DNA of 64,000 nt from Dictyobacter formicarum (GCF_016587435.1 NZ_BNJJ01000002.1:124001-188000), one strand, 5' to 3'. Positions 35,769 through 45,872 are shown, numbered from the stretch's first letter. Program-made: numbers and translations. Notes: generated by a model not told the origin, from the letters alone.

Positions 35769-37247
35769 CTAACTGGCTTTTCTCAAAACCTCGGCGGGTT
35801 TGATATGGGAGACGAACCAGGTCGGTATCAGACTTGTCAGCAATGCCAGCCCGATGCCCAATCCCAGAATAAGCAGGAAGGTCTGGACGTTCAGCGAGGC
35901 TATTGCCAGGTGAATCGTCTTAGTCACTGGGTCGACAGGAGTTCTGGTGATCACCGACCCGTTCTTTATATTCGTAAAGGTTCCAGTGGTTATAGATGGC
36001 AGTGAGAAATCGAACATCTGAGAGATAATCGGTCCGAGCGTCGCGAGCAGGAGCGCTGCCAGAGCTGCGGCAATGAGGCTCAGAGTGATGATTTCCGTCC
36101 AGAATTGCCGGAGCACCTGCATGTGGGACGCTCCAATCGTTTTGAGGATGGCAATCTCGGCGGTCCGTTCGCGCACCATCATGAGCACGGCGAAGATGGT
36201 TACGATAATGGAGATCCCAATCGAAATGATTAATGCCAAGCGGATCGCATTCTGGGTAGCACCAATCGCGAGAAAGACCGCATCGTATTCTGTTCCCTTC
36301 GCCTTGATATCGTACTGCTGCCCCAGCGCCTGACTTAACCGGTCTGCCACTGCGTCCACCTGCTCGTAGCTCGTCGCATAGGCGGTAATGGCATCGACGC
36401 CACCGATGCCGAACACCTGCTGCATCGTCGCCAGAGGGATAATGATCGAACTTGCCGAGAATTGATCTGTTACCGTATACAGCCCAATCAGGGTGAACGT
36501 CTTGCCTTTTAAGGTGAAGGTTGAGCCAAGCTTGAGATGATTGGTTTGTGCCAGTGCTTGGCTCATCATGGCTACATAGGCATGGGCGTCACTGTCCTGG
36601 ACGGCGCGTCCTGCAACAAGTGTCGGGATGGCCCCCTCTGACAGGGTAAAGTGGCTTGCTCCTTGAGAGATAGCATGCACGGTGATGGCAGTATTATCGA
36701 GTTTGCCGCTGGGGGAGTCGATCGAGGTGCCTTTCAGGATGCCATCTGTATAGGGACGGAACAGGCTTTCCTCGGTGCTGGCAACACCCGGTATCCCCTT
36801 GACTTGTTGAATCGTGCTGTTCGGGACAGGCGTCGGGGCTGCTACTTCCAGGCCGCCTTGCTGGTTGTCACTTGTGGATGTGGCTGTCGGGGTCGGGCCG
36901 GTTGATTGGGTGCCGTTTATTGTAGGCGTGCCGGATAGGCCGGTTGATTGGGTGCCGTTTATTGTAGGCGTGCCGGGTATTGGGCCGCTTGACTGGCCGG
37001 TTGATTGGGTGCCACTGTTGCTCGTGCCATTTCCGTTAGAGGATTGAGCATTGTTGCTCGTCGCGGAGCGAATAGTGATCGCTGTGCCAAGCTGTTGATG
37101 GACCTTGTTGAGTGATTGTTGTGCGTTGGTGCTCAAACTGACCATAGTGGCAACAAACATCAGACTCGTACTAAGAAGGGCGACGACCAGGATCAATCTG
37201 AGTGGATGGCGCAGCACATTCCTAATGCTGCGTTTGAAAAGTTTCAT
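35769..37247 (-). CDS. FtsX-like ABC permease with Thr/Gly/Pro repeats
   Basis: ATG 37247 has AAGGAG 9 nt upstream. The product is about 492 residues. A first membrane segment LILVVALLSTSLMFVATMVS is followed by an extracytoplasmic MacB_PCD-like domain. That domain includes a low-complexity insert built on PTINGTQSTG units (about residues 75-125). Three C-terminal membrane helices typical of FtsX permeases follow, with VRERTAEIAILKTIGASHMQ between the first and second. With the adjacent ATPase it forms an exporter or mechanotransmission complex. The insert is also repetitive at DNA level near 36.90-37.00 kb and may vary in copy number. Confidence 0.88.
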   Translation of the reverse strand: MKLFKRSIRNVLRHPLRLILVVALLSTSLMFVATMVSLSTNAQQSLNKVHQQLGTAITIRSATSNNAQSSNGNGTSNSGTQSTGQSSGPIPGTPTINGTQSTGLSGTPTINGTQSTGPTPTATSTSDNQQGGLEVAAPTPVPNSTIQQVKGIPGVASTEESLFRPYTDGILKGTSIDSPSGKLDNTAITVHAISQGASHFTLSEGAIPTLVAGRAVQDSDAHAYVAMMSQALAQTNHLKLGSTFTLKGKTFTLIGLYTVTDQFSASSIIIPLATMQQVFGIGGVDAITAYATSYEQVDAVADRLSQALGQQYDIKAKGTEYDAVFLAIGATQNAIRLALIISIGISIIVTIFAVLMMVRERTAEIAILKTIGASHMQVLRQFWTEIITLSLIAAALAALLLATLGPIISQMFDFSLPSITTGTFTNIKNGSVITRTPVDPVTKTIHLAIASLNVQTFLLILGLGIGLALLTSLIPTWFVSHIKPAEVLRKAS

Positions 37248-37584
37248 GTGCAAGAACTCCTTATCTGCGGGGACTTCGGATCCGCTTGACTGAGCCGCAA
37301 GCTAGACGCGAAAGCGTCGTCGTCAAGTGGAATAGCAATGGAAGTGGACCAGGATAGGTGTGAAAATCACTCATGAGCCTTTCGGTCCACCATGTTCGCT
37401 GCTCTTTCGCACTCTCTACTCTAGCGGCCTGCGCGGCCGCTGTCATCGTGGAAATTACCTTGTAGAGATATCTGCGGAGGCTGCACATTTTACGGTAGTA
37501 ATTTACGGGAGGGCAGGTGGCACGATTGATGGTATACTGTGGAATCTGAAGATGTTCCATCATCGAGGAAGGAGACACCGTCCC

Positions 37585-39018
37585 ATGAAGAATAGATTTC
37601 TGACGAAAGAGCCGTTGCGCTGGTTCCTCCTGCTCTGGGTAGCCATGGCGGTGACTGGAGCGCTTCTGGGCAGTACTGTGCACGATGGCCTGACTCACGG
37701 GGGGAGTGTGCAGAACACGATCCACAGCGGAGTGTACATTATGACACTCTCTCCCTCGCCTACCGGTTCCAAGAACTTGCCTCCTCCTCTGCAATTGCAA
37801 AGTGGATTTTTCTTGGAGCCCCCACTGTCTTTCTCATCTACCCTCATCTTCCTGCTGCTTGTGGCGTTTTATGGCTTCTTGCTCTGGAGAGGACTTTCTG
37901 GTAAGGTGCGGCCCCGATTCTTCTGGCTGTATTTCTTGTGCCAGGGTCTGTTCGTTGTCGCAATGCAGTGGGTGGTAGAGCAGCCAAATCTCACACTGAA
38001 TTTCTATCTAGTGCTGACGCTGTGTGCAGTAGCTATGCTCAAACGCACTGTCCCGGTGCTGCTGATTGGTATGAGCTACCTGCTGCTGTTTTTTGTCTCG
38101 CTCAGCATTAACCTGCCTTTCGGCGTTCTCTCTGGAACGCACCTGGCGACTATCTGGTTCAGTTTCTGGAGTTTTTCCGATTTGACGACGATCGTCTTTT
38201 TCGTGCTCGGATATCTGCTGTTATATGTGCAGCAATCGAGCGCTCAAAGAGAACTCGAGCAGGCTCATCTGGAATTACAAGGAGCGTATAGTAGTCTCGC
38301 TGCCTCGTCCAAACAAATCGAAACGCTGACCCTACTGACCGAACGCCAGCGCATAGCACGCGAACTGCATGATACCCTGGCGCAGGGAATAGCCGGGATG
38401 ATTATGCAGTTGGAGGTTATCTCTGCTCAGATGCATCGCAAGAACTATCTGCAGGTGCAACAGGTCCTCAGTCAGATGCTCTCCTATGCGCGCACTACCC
38501 TGCAGGATGCGCGTCACGCCATTACGGATCTGCGTTACAGAACCCCTCGCGTGGATCAGCTTGTCGAGTCAGTCCAAGAAGAGATCGCACATTTTTTCCA
38601 GATGACCGGCATCGCGTGTCACTCTCAGCTGGACGATCTAATCCACACCCCGACTCACGCTTGCGAACATGTCCTGCGCGTCATCGGCGAAGGGTTAAGC
38701 AATGTGGCACGCCATGCCCAGGCCCGGCGGGTGAGTGTAGAAGCAAGGGTAGTGGAAAGGTGGCTCTCGATCACAGTGCACGACGATGGTCAGGGCTTTG
38801 ATCCTGCCAATCAGACTCTCTTCAGCGGTCATTATGGATTGCTGGGGCTGCAAGAGCGAGCCAACCTGCTAGAGGGAGCCTTGTCGGTGAACAGTTCAGA
38901 TGGAGAAGGCACAACACTGGAGTTCCGTATTCCTCTTGCCACATCAGGCCATCCAGTCCCACCTCCTTCGCTGATGAGTTCTTCCTCTTCGAGCGTGGGG
39001 GAGCAAAACTATGCCTGA
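37585..39018 (+). CDS. sensor histidine kinase (NarL/DesK type)
   Basis: The start ATG 37585 has AAGGAG about 10 nt upstream; the longer frame begins in the divergent promoter region. The product is about 477 residues. About six membrane segments lie in residues 10-220. A coiled coil (QRELEQAHLELQGAYSSLAA) leads to the HisKA_3 H-box RQRIARELHDTLAQGIAG. The HATPase domain has GLSNVARHAQARRV, VHDDGQGFDP and HYGLLGLQERANLLEGA. It is divergent from the ABC/S41 operon and probably controls it. The stop overlaps the first codons of a following ATG frame, presumably the partner response regulator, which is cut by an IS6 element 4 bp later. Confidence 0.9.
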   Translation: MKNRFLTKEPLRWFLLLWVAMAVTGALLGSTVHDGLTHGGSVQNTIHSGVYIMTLSPSPTGSKNLPPPLQLQSGFFLEPPLSFSSTLIFLLLVAFYGFLLWRGLSGKVRPRFFWLYFLCQGLFVVAMQWVVEQPNLTLNFYLVLTLCAVAMLKRTVPVLLIGMSYLLLFFVSLSINLPFGVLSGTHLATIWFSFWSFSDLTTIVFFVLGYLLLYVQQSSAQRELEQAHLELQGAYSSLAASSKQIETLTLLTERQRIARELHDTLAQGIAGMIMQLEVISAQMHRKNYLQVQQVLSQMLSYARTTLQDARHAITDLRYRTPRVDQLVESVQEEIAHFFQMTGIACHSQLDDLIHTPTHACEHVLRVIGEGLSNVARHAQARRVSVEARVVERWLSITVHDDGQGFDPANQTLFSGHYGLLGLQERANLLEGALSVNSSDGEGTTLEFRIPLATSGHPVPPPSLMSSSSSSVGEQNYA

Positions 39019-39022
39019 GAAG
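39011..39022 (+). pseudogene. probable response-regulator start, cut by an IS
   Basis: ATGCCTGAGAAG overlaps the kinase stop codon (ATGCCTGA) and is preceded by GGGGGAG, the usual arrangement for a translationally coupled response regulator. Four codons remain before the IS6 end at 39023. No regulator gene follows the element. The identity is inferred from position only. Confidence 0.45.
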
Positions 39023-39959
39023 GGTTGTGTTGCAAGAAATTGCAAAGGAAGAAACTGGGTGTGATTGTTCCTCGCAATCTTTCTTAAACTGCCACTCCAA
39101 ACAGTTTGGCAACCAATGTTGCCTGGTCTCTCACCTCTCCTTTTGCTACACCTTGCACTTGCCCTTTTCTCAGCATATTCATGATCTCGAATCCTTGCAA
39201 GGTGCGCCAGGCTGTCTCGAACGAGAAAAAGCCCATCCCCGGCTTCGTCAACCGTTTGATAAACCGATGGTCCTGTTCGATCAGATTGTTGAGGTATTTC
39301 ACCTGTCGCAATTCCACGTGTTCAGGCAGCACTCCAGCAGCTTTAAGCTCAGCAATTGCTTTGGGATAGGCTGCGTTCTTATCGACATTGATCACTCTTG
39401 GGATCATCCTGCGGACCTCAGAACGAGCAGAAGCGGTGGGCTGAGACACAACCTCTACTGAGGGACCTTTCATGAGCTCCAGGGGCAAACGGTCTTGAGG
39501 GGGAGAACACGTTGTGCGTTGCAAGGCTTTGAGGAAGAAGCGTTTGGTAGCCTCTGCATCCCGTGTTGGACTCAAGAGAAACTCGATCGTGTTTCCTTCA
39601 GAATCCACTGCGCGATAGAGGTACATCTAGACTTTCTTGACCTTGATGTACGTCTCATCGACTTTCCACGAATCATTCCAGGCTTTCAGGTGAGGCCGAC
39701 AGCGTTTTTCCAATTCTGGAGCATAGTGCTGGACCCAGCGAAAAATAGTGGTATGGTCGATGGATAGGCCCCGCTCCCGCATCATCTCTTCCAGGTCTCG
39801 GTAGCTTAAAGCATACCGAAGATACCAACGAACACAGAGCAAAATGATCTCCGCTTCAAAATGACGCCATTTGAACAGTTTGGCATTTTCCATGACAGGG
39901 CCTCTCTTCAGAAAATAAGCCCAAGCTTATCGCATTGGCGTCATCTTTGCAACACAACC
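39023..39959 (-). mobile_element. IS6-family element with dead transposase, 937 bp
   Basis: The ends are GGTTGTGTTGCAA at 39023 and its inverse ending at 39959. The interior resembles the 19.5-kb element but is longer, owing to an extra ~35 codons in the transposase. The right end coincides with the start of the large inverted repeat. No target duplication is visible. Confidence 0.85.
39084..39893 (-). pseudogene. IS6-family transposase with in-frame TAG
   Basis: The frame starts MENAKLFKWRHFEAEIILLC and reaches DETYIKVKKV, then TAG at 39627-39629 where relatives have Trp (TGG to TAG). It continues MYLYRAVDSEGNTIEF to the end at 39084. Between KALQRTT and RVINVDKNAAYPKA lies an unusual Pro/Ser-rich insert of ~35 residues absent from the 19.6-kb copy. 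Catalytic residues are otherwise present. Confidence 0.85.
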
Positions 39960-40263
39960 AACGCACCTCTCCGGCCAAGGGCACGCTCGCCAGAGAGAGA
40001 CCAGTTCCAAAACCTGGCAGAGCAAAATGGCTCCATACTTTCCCTATAAAATGGCCCTTGTAGCAAGACCATTATCATTCTATACTGTTGCCAGGCAAAG
40101 CACTTCGGAGCTCCATGCAGGTACATATCCATGCAGAAGCTCCCCTTTCGCTCAAGACTTCTCAGCGCCTGCGGCACTTCGTGCGTCATGTGTCGGTCCT
40201 GCTGGCGAGATCAGCCTGGGAATGCGCTGGAAGCATGAGGAAGAACAAGGAGACAGGTAAGAG

Positions 40264-41202
40264 ATGAAAGCTATTCACCTCTATAGTCAGAGCGGACCCG
40301 ATCAATTTGTGTTCGAAGATGCACCGAAACCTCAGCCAGGAGTGGGAGAAGTCCTGATTCGGGTCCATGCGACCAGTGTGATGTGGCAGGAACCTACCTG
40401 GCCGGAAACCTGGAAAACACCGGCTGGTATCGAACGTCAGCATCCCATACCAGGTCATGATGTTTCTGGCGAGGTCGTTGAAGTGGGGTCCGGCGTCACT
40501 GGTATCGCCGTAGGAGAGGCTATCTATGCGCTCACCGAATTTTGGCGGGATGGCGCGGCTGCGGAGTACACTGTCGCACGCGCGACTGATGTGGCGCCCA
40601 AGCCACGAACCCTTGGGCACCTCCAGGCAGCCGGAGTCCCCCTGGTTGGACTGACCGCCTGGCAAGCGCTTTTTGAGCACGCAGGGCTTACCAGTGGGCA
40701 ATCGCTTCTCATTCATGGTGCCGCTGGTGGCGTGGGAAGCATGGCGGTTCAAATGGCAAAGTGGGCTGGTGCCACGGTGATCGCGACAGCCTCTGCACGC
40801 AATCATGCATTCCTACGCACGTTGGGAGCCGATGAGATCATTGAGTATACCACCACGCGCTTTGAGGAGGTCGTCCATGATGTCGATCTTGTTCTTGATA
40901 CGGTAGGAGGCGAAACATTGGAGCGCTCCTGGACAGTGGTGAAAAAAGGAGGCATGCTCATCTCCGTTGCCAGCCCACCCTCAACTGAACAGGCCAAGGC
41001 GCATGGCGTGCGGTCCGTGTGGTTTATCGTTGAACCCAATCGGGAGCAACTGATCCAGATCGGCGCTCTGATAGATACAGGCCAGCTCCGACCAATCACC
41101 GAGCGGGTCTTCCCTCTCTCAGAGGCATCCCAGGCGTTTGAGCAGGCCCTCCAAGGGCACACGCGCGGAAAAATCATTTTGCGCGTAGAGGACGACGCGT
41201 AG
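40264..41202 (+). CDS. zinc-free NADP-dependent MDR oxidoreductase, left copy
   Basis: The protein is 312 residues. The N-terminal GroES-like domain has PGVGEVLIRVHATSVMWQEP and IPGHDVSGEVVEVGSGVTG. The Rossmann domain has SLLIHGAAGGVGSMAVQMAK, the AxxGxxG-type NADP site. The zinc-ligand Cys residues of alcohol dehydrogenases are absent, as in quinone oxidoreductases. Residues 1-~187 and the last ~35 are the same as in the copy at 50.0-50.9 kb, while ~190-277 differ often (ASPPSTEQAKAHGVRSVWFI versus FSPPSQEQAAAFGVRAFFFV). The substrate is unknown. Confidence 0.9.
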   Translation: MKAIHLYSQSGPDQFVFEDAPKPQPGVGEVLIRVHATSVMWQEPTWPETWKTPAGIERQHPIPGHDVSGEVVEVGSGVTGIAVGEAIYALTEFWRDGAAAEYTVARATDVAPKPRTLGHLQAAGVPLVGLTAWQALFEHAGLTSGQSLLIHGAAGGVGSMAVQMAKWAGATVIATASARNHAFLRTLGADEIIEYTTTRFEEVVHDVDLVLDTVGGETLERSWTVVKKGGMLISVASPPSTEQAKAHGVRSVWFIVEPNREQLIQIGALIDTGQLRPITERVFPLSEASQAFEQALQGHTRGKIILRVEDDA

Positions 41203-41219
41203 AGGACGAGGAAAGGAGG

Positions 41220-41934
41220 TGATGAGCATGATGCTTGTGACAGGCACAACGAGTGCTGTACGGATGACCTGCATGACAGCCAGCAACATGATCTGCTTTA
41301 TCGTCCTGGCTCCCCCGCGGGTCACGTAGGAGGCATCCAAGGTGCTTCCCGATTGAGCCACCACCGGCGCCCAACCAACGTATGCATTGAGGGCCAAAGC
41401 CAAGGGGAAGTGGTGGATCGAGCCGATAGCCGCTCTGATCGTCACCGCCGTGATTGGCCCAAAGCCTGGAAACGACAGCAGAATCTGCCCTTCGCGCGTC
41501 TGTTCAACCATCGCGATGATGTCGCTCTCCAATTGGTCAATAGGCTCGCGCAAGAGTCGAAGCGCTTTGATCAATTGGCCTTCCTTGTTCCAGAACCAGC
41601 CCGCGTTGGCGAATCAGGTCTTTCACGCCGATCCTCTCAGCGGCCAGACGCGGCAATGCCAGCAGCTTGAGATCCGAGAGGGAACGGGCCCCTCCTCGAA
41701 TCGGTTGCAACACGGTGAGGCTGGCAGTGGCCAGCGCTTGCGTTGATAGTACTCCAATGCCCAAGGTGTGGAGCGTGTGGATTGCCAAGCAAACTACTGC
41801 GGAGCATTGCGCAATGGTTTGATGCAGGCAGAGCGGCGATGTGCTTTGGAATACGTGCCACGCTGATGGCCGACATCATCGATAACCACAGTGTAGGGCT
41901 TTTCGTCAGCCCAGTCGATGCCTGCGTCCCACAT
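41220..41934 (-). pseudogene. IS110-family transposase relic, left copy
   Basis: The frame starts MWDAGIDWADEKPYTVVIDD, the RuvC-like DEDD start, and breaks after ~30 residues. In other frames come LLALPRLAAERIGVKDLIRQ and then LLSFPGFGPITAVTIRAAIG plus HHFPLALALNAYVGWAP, the Transposase_20 domain. Central parts are missing and several shifts are present. Confidence 0.8.
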
Positions 41935-42162
41935 GGGAGGTTCCTCCTCGAGCAACAAACGTTCCGGTCGCCTTTCGGATCCGACAGTTCCTATGCGCAA
42001 GCATACCCTTGCTCAAGCCCTTCTGTCGAGAGGGCTTGAAAGGAGTTGAACGGAGAAGGAGGTTCCGCGTCTTCTCACATTTCTCAATGCTGTTTCGAGA
42101 TATCAGAACAGGGAAGCATCTTCCTTCCAGGGATGGGACCACATGAAAGGGATAGCTACTGC

Positions 42163-44823
42163 ATGATGTTGAATGGAAAACAGATCAGGCATCTCACGCT
42201 TCCACTCTGGAAGGCGCTCATCAAGCATATTGCTGTGCAGAAACGTGCCGAGCAGCAGCTCAAAGCCTGCGAGGAGAACTTTCGTGTCCTTGCCGAGACC
42301 GTGCCACACCAGGTGTGGACCGCCCAACCTGATGGCTCGGTGACCTATTCGAATCAACGGTGGTATGACTATACCGGCGCCTCCCCTGAACAGGCCTTGG
42401 GCGAGGAATGGAGCCAGTTTTTGCACCCTGACGATTCTCAGCACGTCCTGATGGTCTGGCATCATGCGGTTGAAACAGGGAACCCCTATGAAGTCGAATA
42501 TCGTTTTCGAGAGGGCCAAACGGGCGCGTACCGCTGGTTCTTAGCCCGCGGCATGCCGATGCGCGATGACGCAGGCCAGATCGTCAAGTGGTTTGGGACT
42601 GCAACCAACATCGACGAGCAGAAACGCTTGGAGGAAGACTTGCGCGTGCTGGCCGAGACCGTGCCACAACTGGTGTGGGTGAAACGACCCGACGGCCTGT
42701 ACAAATACACGAACCAGCGCTGGCGTGACTACACCGGGTTGATGCTTGAACACATGCAAAACGACCCCTGGCCTCATCTCCAGTTCATCCATCCCGATGA
42801 TCGGGAAAGCAACCGAGCGCACTGGCAGCATGCCCTGGACACGGGAGAAATGTTTGAGCACAAAGCGCGTCTCAGAAATGGCCAGACCGGGGAGTATCGC
42901 TGGTTCTTAACACGCGCCATGCCGGTGCGCGACGAAGCTGGCCAGATCGTCAAGTGGTTTGGGACCAACACTGATATCGAGGAGCAGAAACAGGCCGAAG
43001 AGAGAATCAAAATCAGCGAGGAGAACTGGCGTATGCTGGCCGAAACCGTTCCACAGCTCGTCTGGACAACGCAACCAGACGGCCGCGTTGACTACGTGAA
43101 TCAACGCTATTGCGACTATACCCAGGCCACACTTGAGCACATCCGAGATGATGGCTGGCACCAGATTGTGCATCCCGAGGATATTGAGCGTACGCTGGCA
43201 CTTCGGCGTCAGACACTCGCAACGGGTGAACCCTATGAGATCGAATACCGTCTCAAGAATCGTCAGACTGGTGAGTATCACTGGTTCTTAACCCGTGGCC
43301 TGCCGGTGCGTAATGAAGCAGGCCAGATCATCAAATGGTTTGGCACCAGCACCGATATTGAGGACCAGAAACGGGCGGAGCAGCAACTCAAAGAAAGCCG
43401 GGAGAACTTGCGCGTGCTGGCCGAGACCGTGCCACAACTGGTGTGGGTGAAACGACCCGACGGCCTGTACAAATACACGAACCAGCGCTGGCGTGACTAC
43501 ACTGGGCTCACACCTCAGCAGATACAAAGCGACCGCTGGGCGTTTATCCAGTTCATCCATCCCGATGATCAGGAAGGCCACCGAGCCCACTGGCAGCATG
43601 CCCTGGACACGGGAGAAATGTTTGAGCACAAAGCGCGTCTCAGAAATGGCCAGACCGGGGAGTATCGCTGGTTCTTAGTTCGCGCCATGCCGGTGCGCGA
43701 CGAAGCTGGCCAGATCGTCAAGTGGTTTGGGACCAACACTGACATCGAGGACCAGGTGCGTATCGAGGAAGCCTTGCGCCAGAGTCAGGAGCGCGCGAAC
43801 GCCCTGATGAACTCCAACATTATCGGGATCACTATCATCGAAGGTGAGCAGATCGTGGATGCCAACGACACCTATCTGCGCATGACCGGTTATACCCGCG
43901 AAGACCTGCGCGCCGGGAACATGAACTGGAGACATATGACGCCGTCAGAGTATCTGGATCGGACCTTCGAGGCTCATCAGGAACTGGCCACCCAGCAGTC
44001 GCTAACGCCCTATGAGAAAGAGTATGTGTGTCAAGATGGCAGCCGCCTGCCGGCCCTTGTGGGCGCGGTCGTCTTACCGCATCAACCACGCCAGGCCATC
44101 GCCTTTGTGCTCGATAATTCGGCGCGCAAGGAACTTGAACAACGCAAGGATACCTTTCTCAGTATGGCCAGCCATGAACTGCGGACCCCGCTTACTGCGG
44201 TCAAGATGCAGACCCAACTGGTGCGCAGACGCCTCGTAAAGCAAGCCCATCACGAGGCTGCCACAGAGCTTTCCAGGGTGGAGGAGCCGATCAAACAACT
44301 GGAACGCCTGATCGGAGAGTTGCTGGATGTCTCCAAGATGCAGGCAGGGAGATTGGAGTACGTTCAGGGGCCGGTGAATCTTGATGTATTACTGCGGGAG
44401 ATCATCGACACCTTACAGCCCCTTCATCCAGGCCATACCATTCTCCTGCGTGATGCCGTGCAGATCAGCTTGATGGGGGATCGAGACCGACTCGGACAGG
44501 TCTTCACTAACCTGCTCAGCAACGCCATCAAATATTCTCCCAATGCAAAGACGGTCGAGGTTGACCTCGACGCCTCCCCAGAGGCGGTCGCCATCCGTGT
44601 GCGCGATCATGGCCTGGGCATTCCGCGAGAGCAGCGCGACAAGATTTTTGAACGCTTCTATCGGGCCGCAGGTCCCAGACAGAGAGAGATCGCCGGGCTG
44701 GGCATGGGACTCTACATTGTGGCCGAGATCGTCAAACATTATGGGGGAACGATCAGCGTGGAGAGCGAAGTGGGGAAAGGCTCCACCTTTACGGTCACCC
44801 TTCCCCTCACGAGGAATGCTTGA
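42163..44823 (+). CDS. multi-PAS sensor histidine kinase 1
   Basis: The start is taken at the ATG pair 42163/42166, after AAAGGG; an in-frame ATG at 42133 is possible. The product is about 886 residues without membrane segments. Four PAS/PAC units follow each other, each ending in a version of GEYRWFLTRAMPVRDEAGQI and VKWFGTNTDIE. A fifth PAS (NIIGITIIEGEQIVDANDTY) follows. HisKA carries MASHELRTPLTAVKMQTQL. HATPase has LSNAIKYSPNAKTVEV, VRDHGLGIPREQRDKIFERF and GLGMGLYIVAEIVKHYGG. It is a cytosolic sensor without its own receiver. It faces kinase 2 across 2 kb, and each is preceded by an arm of the inverted repeat, so they share upstream DNA. Confidence 0.9.
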   Translation: MMLNGKQIRHLTLPLWKALIKHIAVQKRAEQQLKACEENFRVLAETVPHQVWTAQPDGSVTYSNQRWYDYTGASPEQALGEEWSQFLHPDDSQHVLMVWHHAVETGNPYEVEYRFREGQTGAYRWFLARGMPMRDDAGQIVKWFGTATNIDEQKRLEEDLRVLAETVPQLVWVKRPDGLYKYTNQRWRDYTGLMLEHMQNDPWPHLQFIHPDDRESNRAHWQHALDTGEMFEHKARLRNGQTGEYRWFLTRAMPVRDEAGQIVKWFGTNTDIEEQKQAEERIKISEENWRMLAETVPQLVWTTQPDGRVDYVNQRYCDYTQATLEHIRDDGWHQIVHPEDIERTLALRRQTLATGEPYEIEYRLKNRQTGEYHWFLTRGLPVRNEAGQIIKWFGTSTDIEDQKRAEQQLKESRENLRVLAETVPQLVWVKRPDGLYKYTNQRWRDYTGLTPQQIQSDRWAFIQFIHPDDQEGHRAHWQHALDTGEMFEHKARLRNGQTGEYRWFLVRAMPVRDEAGQIVKWFGTNTDIEDQVRIEEALRQSQERANALMNSNIIGITIIEGEQIVDANDTYLRMTGYTREDLRAGNMNWRHMTPSEYLDRTFEAHQELATQQSLTPYEKEYVCQDGSRLPALVGAVVLPHQPRQAIAFVLDNSARKELEQRKDTFLSMASHELRTPLTAVKMQTQLVRRRLVKQAHHEAATELSRVEEPIKQLERLIGELLDVSKMQAGRLEYVQGPVNLDVLLREIIDTLQPLHPGHTILLRDAVQISLMGDRDRLGQVFTNLLSNAIKYSPNAKTVEVDLDASPEAVAIRVRDHGLGIPREQRDKIFERFYRAAGPRQREIAGLGMGLYIVAEIVKHYGGTISVESEVGKGSTFTVTLPLTRNA
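42641..43753 (+). repeat. internal PAS-module duplication in kinase 1
   Basis: DNA of the second and fourth PAS units (about 42641-42985 and 43409-43753, period ~768 bp) contains two long, apparently identical stretches. One starts TTGCGCGTGCTGGCCGAGAC; the other starts CTGGCAGCATGCCCTGGACA. A more diverged segment lies between. Confidence 0.85.
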
Positions 44824-44887
44824 CCGTGAAAAACACGCCATGCACGTCATCTGAGTCGGTGATGGCGGCAGCAGGGGTAACGTTTCC

Positions 44888-45872
44888 GGTTCTGTCAGAA
44901 CTGAGGCTACAGAAAAGTATACTGGGCGAATGGAATACTCACTTCTCGCTCGTTGACCTATGAAGCTGCTTGTATTGCGATCTGTAAAGCGGCAAGACGC
45001 TGGAGAAAAGCCTGTCGTTGTTCTCGGAGAGAGACCACTTCGCCCATGGTGCGGCGAGGACGGAGGTAATTGTGCAATTCATCGAAGGCACAACAGAAGC
45101 GTGCTGCCGCTTCAACGGTTCCAAAACCACGCATCGGATACTAGCGCTGTTTGATGCCACGATGATCTTGTTCGAGCCGATTATTGAGATATTTGCTCGT
45201 TCGATGCCGGACATTGCTGCCCATCGTCTCGCGTATGGCACGCGGATAGGAAGCATGACCATCCGTCGTCACCTGATCGGGAATAGAGCCAACCACAGCC
45301 ACTGCCTGTTTGAAAAACATCTGAGCCGCTTCCATATTTCGCTTCTCGCTCAACATAGAATCAACGAGATTACCATCGTGATCGATAGCCCGATACAAAT
45401 AGCACCACGTCCCATGGACTTTGATGTACGTCTCATCGACATACCAGGATTTCCCGGCCTGCCCCTGTCTCTTGACACGTAATTGGTCCTTTATCAAGGA
45501 CGCAAACCGCGCTTCCCAGTCTCGGATGGCTTCATGCGTGAACGGAAAGCCGCGCTCTAAAAACATCTCAGCTACGTCACGCAGGCTCAGCTTATAGCGG
45601 AGTCGCCATATGACTGCAAGCAGGACAATGTCCGTCGGGAATTCCAGATAGTTAAAAGGAGTGCCGGTTCGTTCGTTGAACGTATGTCTGCACTGAGTGC
45701 AGAAGAACGTTGTGTAGCCCAGTTTGGTTTTCTTTGCTCGTTTCTGAGTCATCGTTTCTGCACAATAGGGACAGTTCATAGGTCAACGTGCCTCGTTCCA
45801 TCAAAATGATGAGATCAGCATACCAGAAATGGGGCCTCTGTGCCAAATGGGGGTTGAGTTCTGACAGAACCC
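44888..45872 (-). mobile_element. IS6-like zinc-ribbon element, second copy, 985 bp
   Basis: The ends GGTTCTGTCAGAACT and inverse match the element at 15.1 kb, and the length is the same. The interior is clearly diverged. It lies between the converging kinase 1 and the DUF417/regulator/kinase 2 unit. Confidence 0.87.
44958..45779 (-). pseudogene. IS6-like zinc-ribbon transposase with in-frame TAG
   Basis: The frame starts MNCPYCAETMTQKRAKKTKL. Catalytic segments are SWYVDETYIKVHGTW, TTDGHASYPRAIRE and NNRLEQDHRGIKQR, then TAG at 45141-45143 where the 15-kb copy has Tyr (TAT to TAG). The same frame continues YPMRGFGTVEAAARFC-like sequence to the stop at 44958. The total of 274 codons equals the intact copy. 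Confidence 0.85.

Larger units (their letters stand above)
39960..42170. repeat. left arm of a 2.2-kb inverted repeat
   Basis: This arm matches 49021-51242 in inverse orientation with high identity over most of its length. It contains an oxidoreductase gene, an IS110 relic and the 5' region of the first PAS kinase. Its outer edge abuts the IS6 end exactly, and its inner edge falls at the start of the kinase coding region. Confidence 0.92.
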
